From an uncultured Bacteroidota bacterium (GTDB lineage: Bacteria; Bacteroidota; Bacteroidia; NS11-12g; UBA9320), in NCBI GenBank assembly GCA_937124965.1, contig CAKZLB010000074.1, positions 1-64,000 of the forward strand: a stretch of 64,000 bases of DNA, written 5' to 3'. Position numbers and translations under genes: made by a program. Every line of letters starts with the position of its first letter. The first letter of the stretch is position 1. The notes beneath the pieces were generated by a model that was given only the letters and a program-made list of their open reading frames with translations, searched no databases and had not been told where the DNA came from. Positions 53,878-62,875 of this stretch are shown here, in pieces.

Positions 53878-54492
53878 ATGTATCGACGTGTGAAATATCT
53901 TTTTACGTTTATCCTTTGTTTGGAGGCTTTTGTGAGTCATGCACAAATTGCCGATACGATTCAGGAGGCGATTAAATCTAAACCTTCGTTAACGCTTGGA
54001 ATAAACGGCAGATTTTCTAGTGTTTCTGGAGAACCAATTAGAACGAGAAGAGTTTTTGTTGGGGTAGATTTCAATAAAAAATTTAAAGTAGAATTGGGTT
54101 ATAATTATATGCCCAAGCCTGCTCTTGAAAATGGTGTTTATATTGCTGTGATAACTAATCGGTCGAATCAATTACGTTTCTTTGGGGTTCAGGCTGAGTA
54201 CACTTTTTTAACAAAAGGTAAGTGGAAGTTGAGTTACCCAATTCAACTAGGTATCGGTCAAAATGAGTTGTACACGTATCAAATTAATGATAATTTTTCC
54301 AGGAAAAATATGGTGGTTCCATTAGAGATGGGAGCAAATGCAGTTTATTACGTCTATGATTGGATAGGATTGAAAGGAGGGCTAGGTCTGCGATTTGCGT
54401 TTGGCCAATCTTTTAAAACGTATACAGGGCCGAATTACAATTTTGGTGTCGCACTTTTTCCAGGTGTGCTCTACGAAAGATATAAAGATTAA
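53878..54492 (+). CDS. outer-membrane beta-barrel-like protein
   Basis: 204 residues with a signal peptide ending SHAQ (residue 22). The mature part has alternating aromatic and small residues in short strands (KFKVELGYNYMPKPAL, LRFFGVQAEYTFLT, WKLSYPIQLGIGQ, GLKGGLGLRFAFGQ), the pattern of an eight-stranded outer-membrane barrel. No known family is recognised. It is divergent from the MBOAT gene by 39 bases and convergent with the first TlpA-like gene. Confidence 0.65.
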   Translation: MYRRVKYLFTFILCLEAFVSHAQIADTIQEAIKSKPSLTLGINGRFSSVSGEPIRTRRVFVGVDFNKKFKVELGYNYMPKPALENGVYIAVITNRSNQLRFFGVQAEYTFLTKGKWKLSYPIQLGIGQNELYTYQINDNFSRKNMVVPLEMGANAVYYVYDWIGLKGGLGLRFAFGQSFKTYTGPNYNFGVALFPGVLYERYKD

Positions 54493-54541
54493 TCTCCTTT
54501 ACTTAAATAGGAACAAAGTAGTTTCAACCAAATCCTGCTTT

Positions 54542-55960
54542 TTACTTGTCGAGATTGTGAGCGTCGTTGTACTCCTCTAACATCATTTCAACGATTTTAC
54601 CAACGTTTTCAGCAGGAGGATTTTTGTATTTAATGACTTTATTTTCGTCCAATAGGAACAACTCTGGTGTTTTTACTTGGTTGTAATCTTTGCGGTATGT
54701 TGCGTCGTTATATGCGTCAACCAAATTCAACCAAGTCAGCTTGTTTTCGCGAATGTATTTTTTCCAGCCATCGACGTCTGAGCCAGTATAAACAGCGTAT
54801 ACTTCAACTCCTTTATCATGTAAGGAATCGTACATTTCTTTAATTTTGGGGATTTCCTTTTTACAGTGTCCACAGGTGTGAGACCAAAAAATAGCTAAAG
54901 TTACAGGTGCGTTTATTTTGTGTAATTCATATGTACGCAAATATGTAGTGTCCTCTAAGACCATGTTTGGTGCGACTTTACCACATTGAATCAGTTTCGT
55001 TTTTTCAATGTATTCTGTCATTTTAGCTAAGGTAGAAGAATCTGCCCAATCACACTTACCAGCAACATAATAATCTTTTGCCATGTGATACAGCACTTTG
55101 TCCATACAGATACGTTCTGACTCCTCGTGGTGATTTGTATTCCACCATACCACGTATTTGTACATTTCCGAGGCTCCAGCTGCCTCAATCCTTCCTGCTA
55201 AATCATCAATCGCTTCAATTAAGGTATCGGGATCTTGCAGGACTACTTTTCCAATATAATATTCTAGTTTGCCTTGAAATATTGGAGTTCTTAAAAGCCC
55301 GTCATCACTTAAATCAAAATGATCCCAGAAGTGCTTTTTATAATATAAGTAAGCTTCATCCGAATCGCCGTTTTTAATCTCTTCGGGAATTTCAACTTCT
55401 AGTATTGGTTTAAAAAGTTTTGCAACAAATGTATTTGGATGTTCTGTGATGATCTCCATTCGTTTTACATCAACCTCCTTGTCGAGTTCGGCTACTTCAT
55501 CACGAATTCTATTTTTACACTCATCATCCTCACATTTGCGATATTCTTGGATAAGCTTGCGTTTTTTACTACCTGGACCTACTGAGAACTTATCGAAATC
55601 AAAAAAGATTTGATTTTCTAATGATCCAACTACCGACTTTGCTTGTGGTGATAAAGAAGTATCAAACGTTATTTCAAAACTTTGATCATCGTTTGGTACA
55701 ATAAATTCGATATATGTTTTTTTAGGAAGTACAATTATATAAACTCCGTTGAGGAGCTTTTCTGTGCCGCTATAACGAACTATGCCTTTTGAGTTTACTG
55801 CCGCAGTGTCAACAATCTTGTTTTGGTTGGCATAGTAATGTGCGAGGATACACTCTTCACCAGGCTGCAAGCCATTAACCTTAAATTGTATATCGTATTG
55901 AGCGTGGGCAGTTAAGGTGCCAAGCAGGAATAAAAGGAAAACAGTTGTTAGAGACTTCAT
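54542..55960 (-). CDS. exported TlpA-family thioredoxin with DUF4369- and DUF5106-like regions
   Basis: 472 residues with a signal peptide ending TAHAQ (residue 21). Residues about 22-110 resemble DUF4369 (beta domain, with YYANQNKIVDTAAV and GVYIIVLPKKTYIEF). About 120-320 is a helical DUF5106-like section rich in Cys. From about 325 a thioredoxin fold carries FWSHTCGHCKKEIP with active Cys363 and Cys366, and the cis-Pro loop VKTPELFLLDE. It probably reduces or shuffles disulfides in the periplasm. It is a close paralogue of the gene upstream (31-base gap), so the pair arose by tandem duplication. Confidence 0.85.
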   Translation of the reverse strand: MKSLTTVFLLFLLGTLTAHAQYDIQFKVNGLQPGEECILAHYYANQNKIVDTAAVNSKGIVRYSGTEKLLNGVYIIVLPKKTYIEFIVPNDDQSFEITFDTSLSPQAKSVVGSLENQIFFDFDKFSVGPGSKKRKLIQEYRKCEDDECKNRIRDEVAELDKEVDVKRMEIITEHPNTFVAKLFKPILEVEIPEEIKNGDSDEAYLYYKKHFWDHFDLSDDGLLRTPIFQGKLEYYIGKVVLQDPDTLIEAIDDLAGRIEAAGASEMYKYVVWWNTNHHEESERICMDKVLYHMAKDYYVAGKCDWADSSTLAKMTEYIEKTKLIQCGKVAPNMVLEDTTYLRTYELHKINAPVTLAIFWSHTCGHCKKEIPKIKEMYDSLHDKGVEVYAVYTGSDVDGWKKYIRENKLTWLNLVDAYNDATYRKDYNQVKTPELFLLDENKVIKYKNPPAENVGKIVEMMLEEYNDAHNLDK

Positions 55961-55991
55961 ACTTGAATATTGAACGGCTAAATTAAGATTT

Positions 55992-57407
55992 CTATTTTGG
56001 TGTTTTGTTGTTTTGGTATTCTTCTAACATAATTTCCGCAATCCTTCCTACATTATCGGCTGGAGGATTTTTAAAACGAATCACTTTATTTTCGTCTAAC
56101 ATGTACAACTGAGGAGTTGAAATAATATTATAGTCTTCTCTGTACGTTGCTTTGTTGAACGCGTCCATAACGTTAAGCCATGACAAATCATTGGCTCGAA
56201 TGTATTCTTTCCAGCCTTCCCAATCGGCCTGAGTGTATACAGCATACACCTCTACACCGCGGGCTTTCATCGAATCATACATCAATTTCAATTTAGGAAT
56301 TTCCTTTTTACAATGGCCACATTGATGATCCCAAAAGACCACAACAGTCACTGGAGAGTTTTGTTTATGCAGTTCAAAGCTTTTTGCAAACGTTGTGTCA
56401 ACTAAAGTCATGTTCGGCGAGATATTACCACATAAGGTTGGGCCAATTTTCCCAGCGTGTTCACACATTTTGGCGACTAATGATGAATCTGCCCAGTAGC
56501 ATTTTCCCGCACAGTAGTAGTTTTTGGCCATGTGGTGCAGAACCTTATCCATGCACATTAGTTTTGACTTCTCATGATGATTAGTATTCCACCAAATAAC
56601 ATATTTGTACATTTCCATTGCTCCTCCAGCTTCTATTCTTGAACACAAATCATCAATTGCTGCAATCAGTGTATCAGGCTGTTGGATGATTACTTTGTCA
56701 ATGTAGTACTCTAACTTCCCTTTAAAAACAGGTGTCCGAAGCATCCCATCATCAGAGATATCTATATTGTCCCAATAATGTGTTTTAAAATATTCATATT
56801 TCAATCCTGTTGTGTCTTTTTGAAGATTTTCAGGTATTTCAATGTCAATAACGGCTTTTAAAAGTTTTGCAGTAAAAGTGTTTGGATATTTTTCAATCAG
56901 TGCTTTACGTTTTGAGTCAACAAGATTGTCAACGTCTTTGATTTCTTTTCTAATGCGGTCTTTGCGGTCTTGACTTTCACAGGTTTTGAACTCATCTATA
57001 AGTTGGCGTTTCTTTTTGCCTGGCCCCATAGCGAATTTGTCGAACTCAAAGAATATTTCGTTATCTAGAGACCCCGAGGCCGACTTCGTTTGTGGAAGCA
57101 ATGTAGTATCAAATGAAATTTCAAATTCTTGATCATCATTTGGAACAATAAATTCGATGTAGGTTTTTTTAGGTAATACTAAAATGTAGACACCATTAAG
57201 TAGTTTGTTATCTCCTTTGAAGACAACCTTGCCTTGATTGTTAACTGCTGATGTATCAACAACTTTATTTTGATCAGCATAATAATGAGCAAGAATACAT
57301 TCTTGGCCAGGTTGAAGTCCGTTAATCGTAAAGCTAAGATTGTGTTGAGCATTGGTTATTCCAATTCCAACAAAAAGTAACAATGCAATCGTTTTAATGA
57401 ATCTCAT
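55992..57407 (-). CDS. exported TlpA-family thioredoxin, tandem paralogue
   Basis: 471 residues with the same layout as its downstream neighbour: signal peptide ending TNAQ (residue 21), DUF4369-like domain, helical middle part and thioredoxin domain with DHQCGHCKKEIPK. The cis-Pro loop reads ISTPQLYMLDE. The two proteins keep the same length and the same Cys pattern in the helical middle part (for example GKCYWADSS against GKCDWADSS), which suggests that those Cys matter. A promoter box lies 24 bases upstream; the pair is probably one transcript. Confidence 0.85.
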   Translation of the reverse strand: MRFIKTIALLLFVGIGITNAQHNLSFTINGLQPGQECILAHYYADQNKVVDTSAVNNQGKVVFKGDNKLLNGVYILVLPKKTYIEFIVPNDDQEFEISFDTTLLPQTKSASGSLDNEIFFEFDKFAMGPGKKKRQLIDEFKTCESQDRKDRIRKEIKDVDNLVDSKRKALIEKYPNTFTAKLLKAVIDIEIPENLQKDTTGLKYEYFKTHYWDNIDISDDGMLRTPVFKGKLEYYIDKVIIQQPDTLIAAIDDLCSRIEAGGAMEMYKYVIWWNTNHHEKSKLMCMDKVLHHMAKNYYCAGKCYWADSSLVAKMCEHAGKIGPTLCGNISPNMTLVDTTFAKSFELHKQNSPVTVVVFWDHQCGHCKKEIPKLKLMYDSMKARGVEVYAVYTQADWEGWKEYIRANDLSWLNVMDAFNKATYREDYNIISTPQLYMLDENKVIRFKNPPADNVGRIAEIMLEEYQNNKTPK

Positions 57408-57430
57408 ATAAAGTTCTTATCAGTTTTCTA

Positions 57431-57438
57431 CAAAAATA
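57431..57438 (-). promoter_or_regulatory. -7 box (TATTTTTG) of the TlpA pair
   Basis: A perfect TAnnTTTG on the minus strand, 24 bases before the ATG at 57407, in the 47-base gap to the divergent MGMT-like gene. Confidence 0.5.
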
Positions 57439-57454
57439 AGGTGTTGTTTGTTTT

Positions 57455-57835
57455 ATGTTTGTTACAAAGACTATGCCTACAGACAAAAGGTTGCACGAAA
57501 AGGACAAATCCATTTCATTTTTCGAAATGGTGTATGAAGTAGTGGCATTAATTCCGAAAGGGAAAGTTACTAGCTATGGTGCTATTGCGCGATATCTTGG
57601 AACTGCAAAGTCGAGCAGAATGGTAGGTTGGGCGCTAAATGCATTAAACAAGAGGCCTCATGATTTACCTGCGCATCGTGTTGTAAATCAAAAAGGTCTT
57701 TTGACAGGAAAAGCTCATTTCCATGGCAAACCCATGGAAGACTTATTGGCAGAAGAAGGAATTGAAATTAAAGATTTGCAAATACAGCAGCTTGACTCAG
57801 TCTTTTGGGATCCCAATAGTGCGTTAAGTCTCTGA
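57455..57835 (+). CDS. alkyltransferase-like (MGMT-family) protein lacking the acceptor Cys
   Basis: 126 residues; an ATG at 57473 is an alternative start. The DNA-binding helix-turn-helix and arginine finger region is clear (GKVTSYGAIARYLG, SRMVGWALNALNK). The alkyl-acceptor motif PCHRV of O6-methylguanine methyltransferases reads PAHRVV here, so Cys is Ala73. Proteins of this kind (ATL) bind alkylated bases and hand them to nucleotide excision repair instead of repairing them directly. It is shorter than full MGMT, as ATLs are. A bidirectional terminator follows. Confidence 0.85.
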   Translation: MFVTKTMPTDKRLHEKDKSISFFEMVYEVVALIPKGKVTSYGAIARYLGTAKSSRMVGWALNALNKRPHDLPAHRVVNQKGLLTGKAHFHGKPMEDLLAEEGIEIKDLQIQQLDSVFWDPNSALSL

Positions 57836-57850
57836 TTTTAAGGCATAAAA

Positions 57851-57873
57851 AAAGGAGGCGTTAGCCTCCTTTA
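57851..57873. terminator. bidirectional terminator between the MGMT-like gene and infB
   Basis: Perfect hairpin GGAGGC-GTTA-GCCTCC flanked by A-runs and T-runs, 15 bases after the plus-strand stop and 4 bases after the infB stop on the minus strand. Confidence 0.85.
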
Positions 57874-57877
57874 ATAT

Positions 57878-60868
57878 TTATTTAAGTTTCCTTTTGACTT
57901 CCACTTCCGTGAAACATTCAATTATGTCACCGATTCGAATATCGTTATAGTTTTTAATTTGCATACCACATTCAAACCCACGATTTACTTCTTTCACATC
58001 GTCTTTAAATCGTTTCAAGGCTGCAAGTTGCCCAGTATATACTACGACTCCGTCTCTAATTAGTCGAACTTGGTTGTCTCTAAACACCTTACCATCTGTA
58101 ATCATACAACCGGCAACAGTTCCAACCTTTGTAATCTTGTAAACTTCTCTAATCTCCGCATTACCTGTAATTTTCTCCTCAAATTCTGGAGCCAACATAC
58201 CTTCCATTGCTGATTTAATTTCCTCAATGGCTTTATAGATAATAGAATACAGACGGATATCGATTTCTTCAGCTTCTGCTAGTTTTCTAGCCGAGGCAGC
58301 TGGTCTCACTTGGAAACCAATGATAATCGCATCAGATGCACTTGCTAACAATACGTCAGACTCGGTAATTTGACCAACAGATTTATGGATTACGTTAACC
58401 TGAATTTCTTCGGTTGATAGTTTCAATAACGAATCAGAAAGTGCTTCTGCAGAACCATCCACATCGGCTTTTACAATTACTTTTAATTCCTTGAAATTAC
58501 CTACAGCAAGACGTCTTCCAATCTCGTCAAGTGTGATGTGTTTCGTAGTTCGTATACCTTGCTCTCTTTGTAATTGAGCTCTTCTATTAGCAACGTCTTT
58601 TGCGTCTTGTTCAGAGCTAAATACTTGAAATAAATCTCCGGCAGTTGGAGCGGATGTAAAACCAAGAATATTGACCGGTGTAGACGGATCTGCCTCTTTA
58701 ACCTGTTTCATTCTTTCATTAAACATAGCTCTAACTCTACAGAAGTGATGACCAGCTACCAATGGATCTCCCACTCGTAACGTTCCTTCTTGAACTAGAA
58801 CTGAAGCCAAAATACCTCGACCCTTATCTAGTCTAGCCTCCATTACAGAACCTTTGGCTCTTTTGTTAGGATTGGCTTTTAGTTCCAGTAACTCAGCCTC
58901 AAGTAATACTTTTTCAAGTAACTCGTCAATGTTCAACCCTTTTTTAGCTGAAATTTCTTGAGCCTGATATTTACCACCCCATTCTTCAACTAGAATGTTC
59001 ATGGCAGAAAGCTGTTCACGCAATCTATCTGCATTTGCAACTTCTCTATCAATTTTGTTGAACGCAAATACAATTGGTACATCAGCAGCTTGAGCATGGC
59101 TAATTGCCTCTTTTGTTTGCGGCATTACGCTATCATCTGCTGCAATTACAATAATTGCTATATCCGTAACTTTTGCTCCCCTTGCTCTCATGGCAGTAAA
59201 GGCTTCGTGACCAGGAGTATCGACGAATGTAATTCGCTTCTTGTTTTTCAACTCTACTTCATAAGCTGCAACGTGTTGCGTAATTCCACCGGCCTCACCA
59301 GCAATTACGTTTGCATTCCTTATGTAATCCAGTAATGAAGTCTTACCGTGATCAACGTGACCCATTACGGTAACAATTGGAGCACGATCTTCCAGGTCCT
59401 CCGGACGATCTTCTTCCTCCTCCTGAAACTCTACTTGTTCTTCAGCGTCAACGAATTCAATTTCATAACCGAATTCATCAGCGACCATTTTAATCGTTTC
59501 TGCATCAAGTCTTTGATTAATAGAAACCATCATTCCTAATGAGAAGTAAGCGGTGATAATCTCATTTACCGACACATCCATTAAGGAAGCCATTTCATTG
59601 GCTGTTACAAATTCTGTGATTTTAAGAACTTTGCTTTCCAGCTCTTGTTTTGCTTGTTCCTCCTCACGAGTAGACTTATGATCGTCTCGTTTTTGACGAC
59701 GTAATTTTTGGCGAGATTGACCTTTACCTTTTTTACCTCCAAGTTTGGCTAATGTAGCCTTAATTTTATCTTGGATTTCCTTTTCAGTGATTTCGTCTTT
59801 AGCTGCATCCTTATCCTTGTTGGATGAGAATTTACCCTTGTTATAATTTCGATTTCCACCTCCTGATTGATTTGAAGAAGATCCAGATTTAACTGTTCTT
59901 TTACGCTTTTTCCGCTGGTTATCTTCTGGCTTACCACCACTACTTGCAACCTTTTTCGGTTTCGGAGGATCTGGTAATTTTATCTTACCCATAATCGTTA
60001 AGCCACCTAATTTTTCATATTTTGGCTTGATAATTTCAGAATCTCCTTCTTTAGTGTCTTTGGATTCTACTTTGGTTGTCGAAGGTTTTTCTTTTACCTC
60101 TTTCTTTTCAGGTTTCTTAGGATCCTCTTTTTTAGATTCAGCTTTAGGTTCTTCCTTCTTGGCTTCTTCAACCTTTGGTGTTTCTTCAGCTTTTGGAGCC
60201 TCCTTCTTTTCAGGAGTTTTTTCTTCAACTTTTGGCTCTTCTTTTTGATCAGAAGGTTCGTCCTCTTTCTTCTTTTCTGGTTTGTCTAAGGATATTTTGC
60301 CTAATACTTTTAACCCAGGAAGTTCAGTTTTACTTTTTACAGGCTCTTCTGATTTTTTCTCCTCAACAGGTGGATTTTCAGCAACTGGTTTTTCCGCAGG
60401 TTTTTCTTCAACCGTTGGCTTTTCAACTTTTATCTCTTCTGATTTCGGTGGTTCGACAGGCACTTCTGGTTTCTTCTCAACTACAGGTTCTTCCTTTTTT
60501 ACAGGAGGTGTTTCTGGAGCTTTTTCTACCTTTTCTTCAACTTCAGGAGGTCGACTCAATCCAGTATCCTTAATAAGAACGATATCCTGAGCCTCGTCTT
60601 TCTTCTTTTTCGAAGGAGTTTTTTTGGTGTTAGCTGTCAACGTTTCATCTTGACGACGAATATTGATTTCAAGAGCTTGAGATTCCTCTTTCGCTTGTTT
60701 GTCGGAGCGGTACTTCTGTTCAAGAACGGCATACATTTCTTGGTCGATTTTAGCCGTCATTTTCATGTCTACCTCATGACCATTTTGGTTGAGATATTCA
60801 ATCAAGCTTTTCCAGCTAACATTGAGCTCTGCTGCAACTTTTGATATTCTGTGCGTTTTTCCAGCCAT
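57878..60868 (-). CDS. infB: translation initiation factor IF-2
   Basis: 996 residues. The N-terminal IF2_N-like helix ([20 protein letters not shown]) is followed by a long Lys/Glu/Pro-rich linker (about 85-400) with repeated hydrophobic tags ([18 protein letters not shown]). A second IF2_N-like unit lies at about 415-465. The GTPase motifs are GHVDHGKT (503-510), [13 protein letters not shown] and SAKKGLN. The C-terminal beta-barrels bind ribosome and initiator tRNA. It brings fMet-tRNA to the 30S subunit. It is the last gene of rimP-nusA-infB, 140 bases after nusA. Confidence 0.97.
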   Translation of the reverse strand: MAGKTHRISKVAAELNVSWKSLIEYLNQNGHEVDMKMTAKIDQEMYAVLEQKYRSDKQAKEESQALEINIRRQDETLTANTKKTPSKKKKDEAQDIVLIKDTGLSRPPEVEEKVEKAPETPPVKKEEPVVEKKPEVPVEPPKSEEIKVEKPTVEEKPAEKPVAENPPVEEKKSEEPVKSKTELPGLKVLGKISLDKPEKKKEDEPSDQKEEPKVEEKTPEKKEAPKAEETPKVEEAKKEEPKAESKKEDPKKPEKKEVKEKPSTTKVESKDTKEGDSEIIKPKYEKLGGLTIMGKIKLPDPPKPKKVASSGGKPEDNQRKKRKRTVKSGSSSNQSGGGNRNYNKGKFSSNKDKDAAKDEITEKEIQDKIKATLAKLGGKKGKGQSRQKLRRQKRDDHKSTREEEQAKQELESKVLKITEFVTANEMASLMDVSVNEIITAYFSLGMMVSINQRLDAETIKMVADEFGYEIEFVDAEEQVEFQEEEEDRPEDLEDRAPIVTVMGHVDHGKTSLLDYIRNANVIAGEAGGITQHVAAYEVELKNKKRITFVDTPGHEAFTAMRARGAKVTDIAIIVIAADDSVMPQTKEAISHAQAADVPIVFAFNKIDREVANADRLREQLSAMNILVEEWGGKYQAQEISAKKGLNIDELLEKVLLEAELLELKANPNKRAKGSVMEARLDKGRGILASVLVQEGTLRVGDPLVAGHHFCRVRAMFNERMKQVKEADPSTPVNILGFTSAPTAGDLFQVFSSEQDAKDVANRRAQLQREQGIRTTKHITLDEIGRRLAVGNFKELKVIVKADVDGSAEALSDSLLKLSTEEIQVNVIHKSVGQITESDVLLASASDAIIIGFQVRPAASARKLAEAEEIDIRLYSIIYKAIEEIKSAMEGMLAPEFEEKITGNAEIREVYKITKVGTVAGCMITDGKVFRDNQVRLIRDGVVVYTGQLAALKRFKDDVKEVNRGFECGMQIKNYNDIRIGDIIECFTEVEVKRKLK

Positions 60869-61008
60869 TAATTTTTAAAACTTTTTAATTAGCGTTGAAC
60901 TTCAGAACTACCATGTAGCGAACGTGAACCGACCATATGTATATGATTGCCCCGTTACTTCATGCTAATTGTTCCGTTGTTCATCTTTATTTGCATTATT
61001 CACTTAGT

Positions 61009-62244
61009 TTATTCAAACTCAGCTTCAAATATTTTCTTTATTTCATTGATTGTTTCTAATTCAAGTTCAGTTCTTCGAACCAAATCATCAACATCCATAT
61101 CTAACACACTTTTGGCGGTGTCTAAACCAATTGCCTTTAATTCGTCAATGATCCACTCATCAATTTCATCAGTGAACTCATCTAAGTCAACATCAACATC
61201 ATCCTCTTCAACATTCTCGCGATAAACGTCGATATTATACCCAACCAAACGGCCAGCTAATTTGATGTTAAACCCTCCTTTACCAATAGCAAGAGATACT
61301 TGATCACTTGGCAAATATACGTCTGCTCTTTTCTCTTCTTCATCTAAAGAGATGTTAGAAACCTTTGCAGGGCTCAATGCACGTTGAATGTACAATTGAG
61401 TATTTGTGGTGAAATTGATAACGTCTATGTTCTCATTTCGTAATTCACGTACAATTCCGTGAATACGTGAACCCTTCATCCCAACACATGCTCCCACTGG
61501 GTCGATACGGTCATCGTAACTTTCTACTGCAACTTTTGCTCTGTCTCCTGGCTCACGAACAACATTTTTAATTGTAATTAAACCATCTAAAATCTCTGGA
61601 ACTTCTAGTTCAAATAGTCGCTCTAAGAATATTGGTGCAGTTCGGGAAAGGATGATTCGTGGGTTGTTGTTCTGCATTTCGACACGCAAAACTACCGCTC
61701 GAACATTGTCTCCTTTTTTGAAGAAATCACGTCCTATCATTTCTGTTTTTGGCAGAATAAGCTCATTTCCTTCATCATCAAGAACCATAAGTTCTCGTTT
61801 CCAAATCTGATAAACTTCACCGGTAATAATTTCTCCTACACGATCTTTATACTTTTTGAATAACTCGTCTTTTTCTAACTCTAATATTCTAGATAGTAAA
61901 GTTTGTCGAGCTGCTAAAATTGCTCGTCTACCAAAGTCCAAGAGTTTTATTTCTTCAATAGCATCTTCGCCAATTTCATAATCATCTTCTAATTGCTTTG
62001 CGTTAACGATATTGATTTCTTGGTTTTCGTCTTCCACTTCATCAACGTCAACAATCTTACGATTACGATAAATTTCTAAATCTCCCTGATCGGTATTAAT
62101 GATAATATCGAAGTTGGAGTCATCACCATATTTTTTTCGAAGCATACTTCTAAAAACATCCTCCATTACCGCCATCATGGTGGCACGGTCGATATTCTTA
62201 AACTCCTTAAATTCCGCAAATGATTCTACTAGTCCTAAAGTCAT
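61009..62244 (-). CDS. nusA: transcription termination/antitermination protein NusA
   Basis: 411 residues: N-terminal RNA-polymerase-binding domain (about 1-130), S1 domain (about 137-200; GEIITGEVYQIWKRELMV), KH1 (about 230-280; VGACVGMKGSRIHGI with GxxG) and KH2 (about 300-345; QVSLAIGKGGFNIKLAGRL). An acidic C-terminal helical stretch replaces the two AR repeats of E. coli NusA, as is usual outside proteobacteria. It controls pausing, termination and antitermination. It follows rimP by 7 bases. The terminator-like hairpin before rimP could make it part of its own feedback. Confidence 0.96.
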   Translation of the reverse strand: MTLGLVESFAEFKEFKNIDRATMMAVMEDVFRSMLRKKYGDDSNFDIIINTDQGDLEIYRNRKIVDVDEVEDENQEINIVNAKQLEDDYEIGEDAIEEIKLLDFGRRAILAARQTLLSRILELEKDELFKKYKDRVGEIITGEVYQIWKRELMVLDDEGNELILPKTEMIGRDFFKKGDNVRAVVLRVEMQNNNPRIILSRTAPIFLERLFELEVPEILDGLITIKNVVREPGDRAKVAVESYDDRIDPVGACVGMKGSRIHGIVRELRNENIDVINFTTNTQLYIQRALSPAKVSNISLDEEEKRADVYLPSDQVSLAIGKGGFNIKLAGRLVGYNIDVYRENVEEDDVDVDLDEFTDEIDEWIIDELKAIGLDTAKSVLDMDVDDLVRRTELELETINEIKKIFEAEFE

Positions 62245-62251
62245 GTTGTTC

Positions 62252-62719
62252 TTACTTAAAAGATAATACTACGGTTGAATTTACTATTTGATCAAATGGT
62301 ATTTCTACCGGAATGACCTCTTCTTTTTGTTTCTTTTGTTTTTTTGTCAAATCGGGCAACCCAATTATTCCTTCGTCTGTAACTTCTGAAAGCTTAATTA
62401 TTTGAGTAACCTCTTGCGTTTCAACGGATAATTTTCGCCCAATATGTTTTGGGTATTGTCGGGGATGAACCAATGGTAAGTCCGCGCCAGGACTTGAAAC
62501 TTCAAGGATAAAAGGTTCGGTTTCAAATTCTTCGTCATCAACCACTTTAGAGATTGCACGACTCACACTCGAACATTGATCAACACTAATTCCTTCGTCA
62601 CCATCCAACAACACTTGCACCTTTTTACTTCGTTCACCTTTTACAATGTCAACTAGAAAAAAAGGAGTGTTTTTAACCTCTTCTTCTACAATTGACCGTA
62701 TGGTGTCTACAAGTGTCAT
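62252..62719 (-). CDS. rimP: ribosome maturation factor RimP
   Basis: 155 residues from the ATG at 62719. A longer frame from 62749 would start inside the hairpin region and is rejected. The RimP pattern is present: PFFLVDIVKGERSKKVQVLL, the VDQCSSVSRAISKVVDD helix, LEVSSPGADLPL with the conserved Ser-Pro-Gly, and a C-terminal Sm-like half with VEIPFDQIVN. It assists 30S maturation. First gene of the rimP-nusA-infB operon, with an unusually structured leader of about 55 bases. Confidence 0.93.
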   Translation of the reverse strand: MTLVDTIRSIVEEEVKNTPFFLVDIVKGERSKKVQVLLDGDEGISVDQCSSVSRAISKVVDDEEFETEPFILEVSSPGADLPLVHPRQYPKHIGRKLSVETQEVTQIIKLSEVTDEGIIGLPDLTKKQKKQKEEVIPVEIPFDQIVNSTVVLSFK

Positions 62720-62727
62720 ATTCTTGA

Positions 62728-62760
62728 GTAAAAAAAAGAGGGAATTCAAATTCCCTCTTC
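62728..62760 (-). promoter_or_regulatory. terminator-like hairpin in the rimP leader (possible attenuator)
   Basis: On the minus strand GAAGAGGGAATT-TGA-ATTCCCTC is followed by eight T residues, ending about 9 bases before the rimP ATG. Stem arms lie at 62736-62759. Because the operon's promoter is upstream of it, every transcript from that promoter would cross this intrinsic-terminator-like structure. It could alternatively end aarF readthrough. Confidence 0.65.
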
Positions 62761-62780
62761 CTTTCTCCGTTTTAACGCCG

Positions 62781-62811
62781 CAAAAATAGCGATTTTGTTG
62801 GTTTTCGCAAA
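62781..62811 (-). promoter_or_regulatory. promoter of rimP-nusA-infB
   Basis: On the minus strand TTTG (62808-62811), exactly 19 bases, then TATTTTTG (62781-62788): a full match to the Bacteroidetes housekeeping promoter. It predicts a start near 62775 and a leader of about 55 bases. This is the best-formed promoter in the window. Confidence 0.75.
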
Positions 62812-62875
62812 AAAATCATTACCCTTCCTAAATGGAGGTTTATTCTTCTAAATGTGATTTTAAGAATGAGAGCTT

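Noticed and set aside
60027-60590. several long plus-strand frames opposite infB
   Set aside because: They arise from the Lys/Glu/Pro-rich IF-2 linker read in antisense, giving low-complexity Ser/Phe/Leu peptides.
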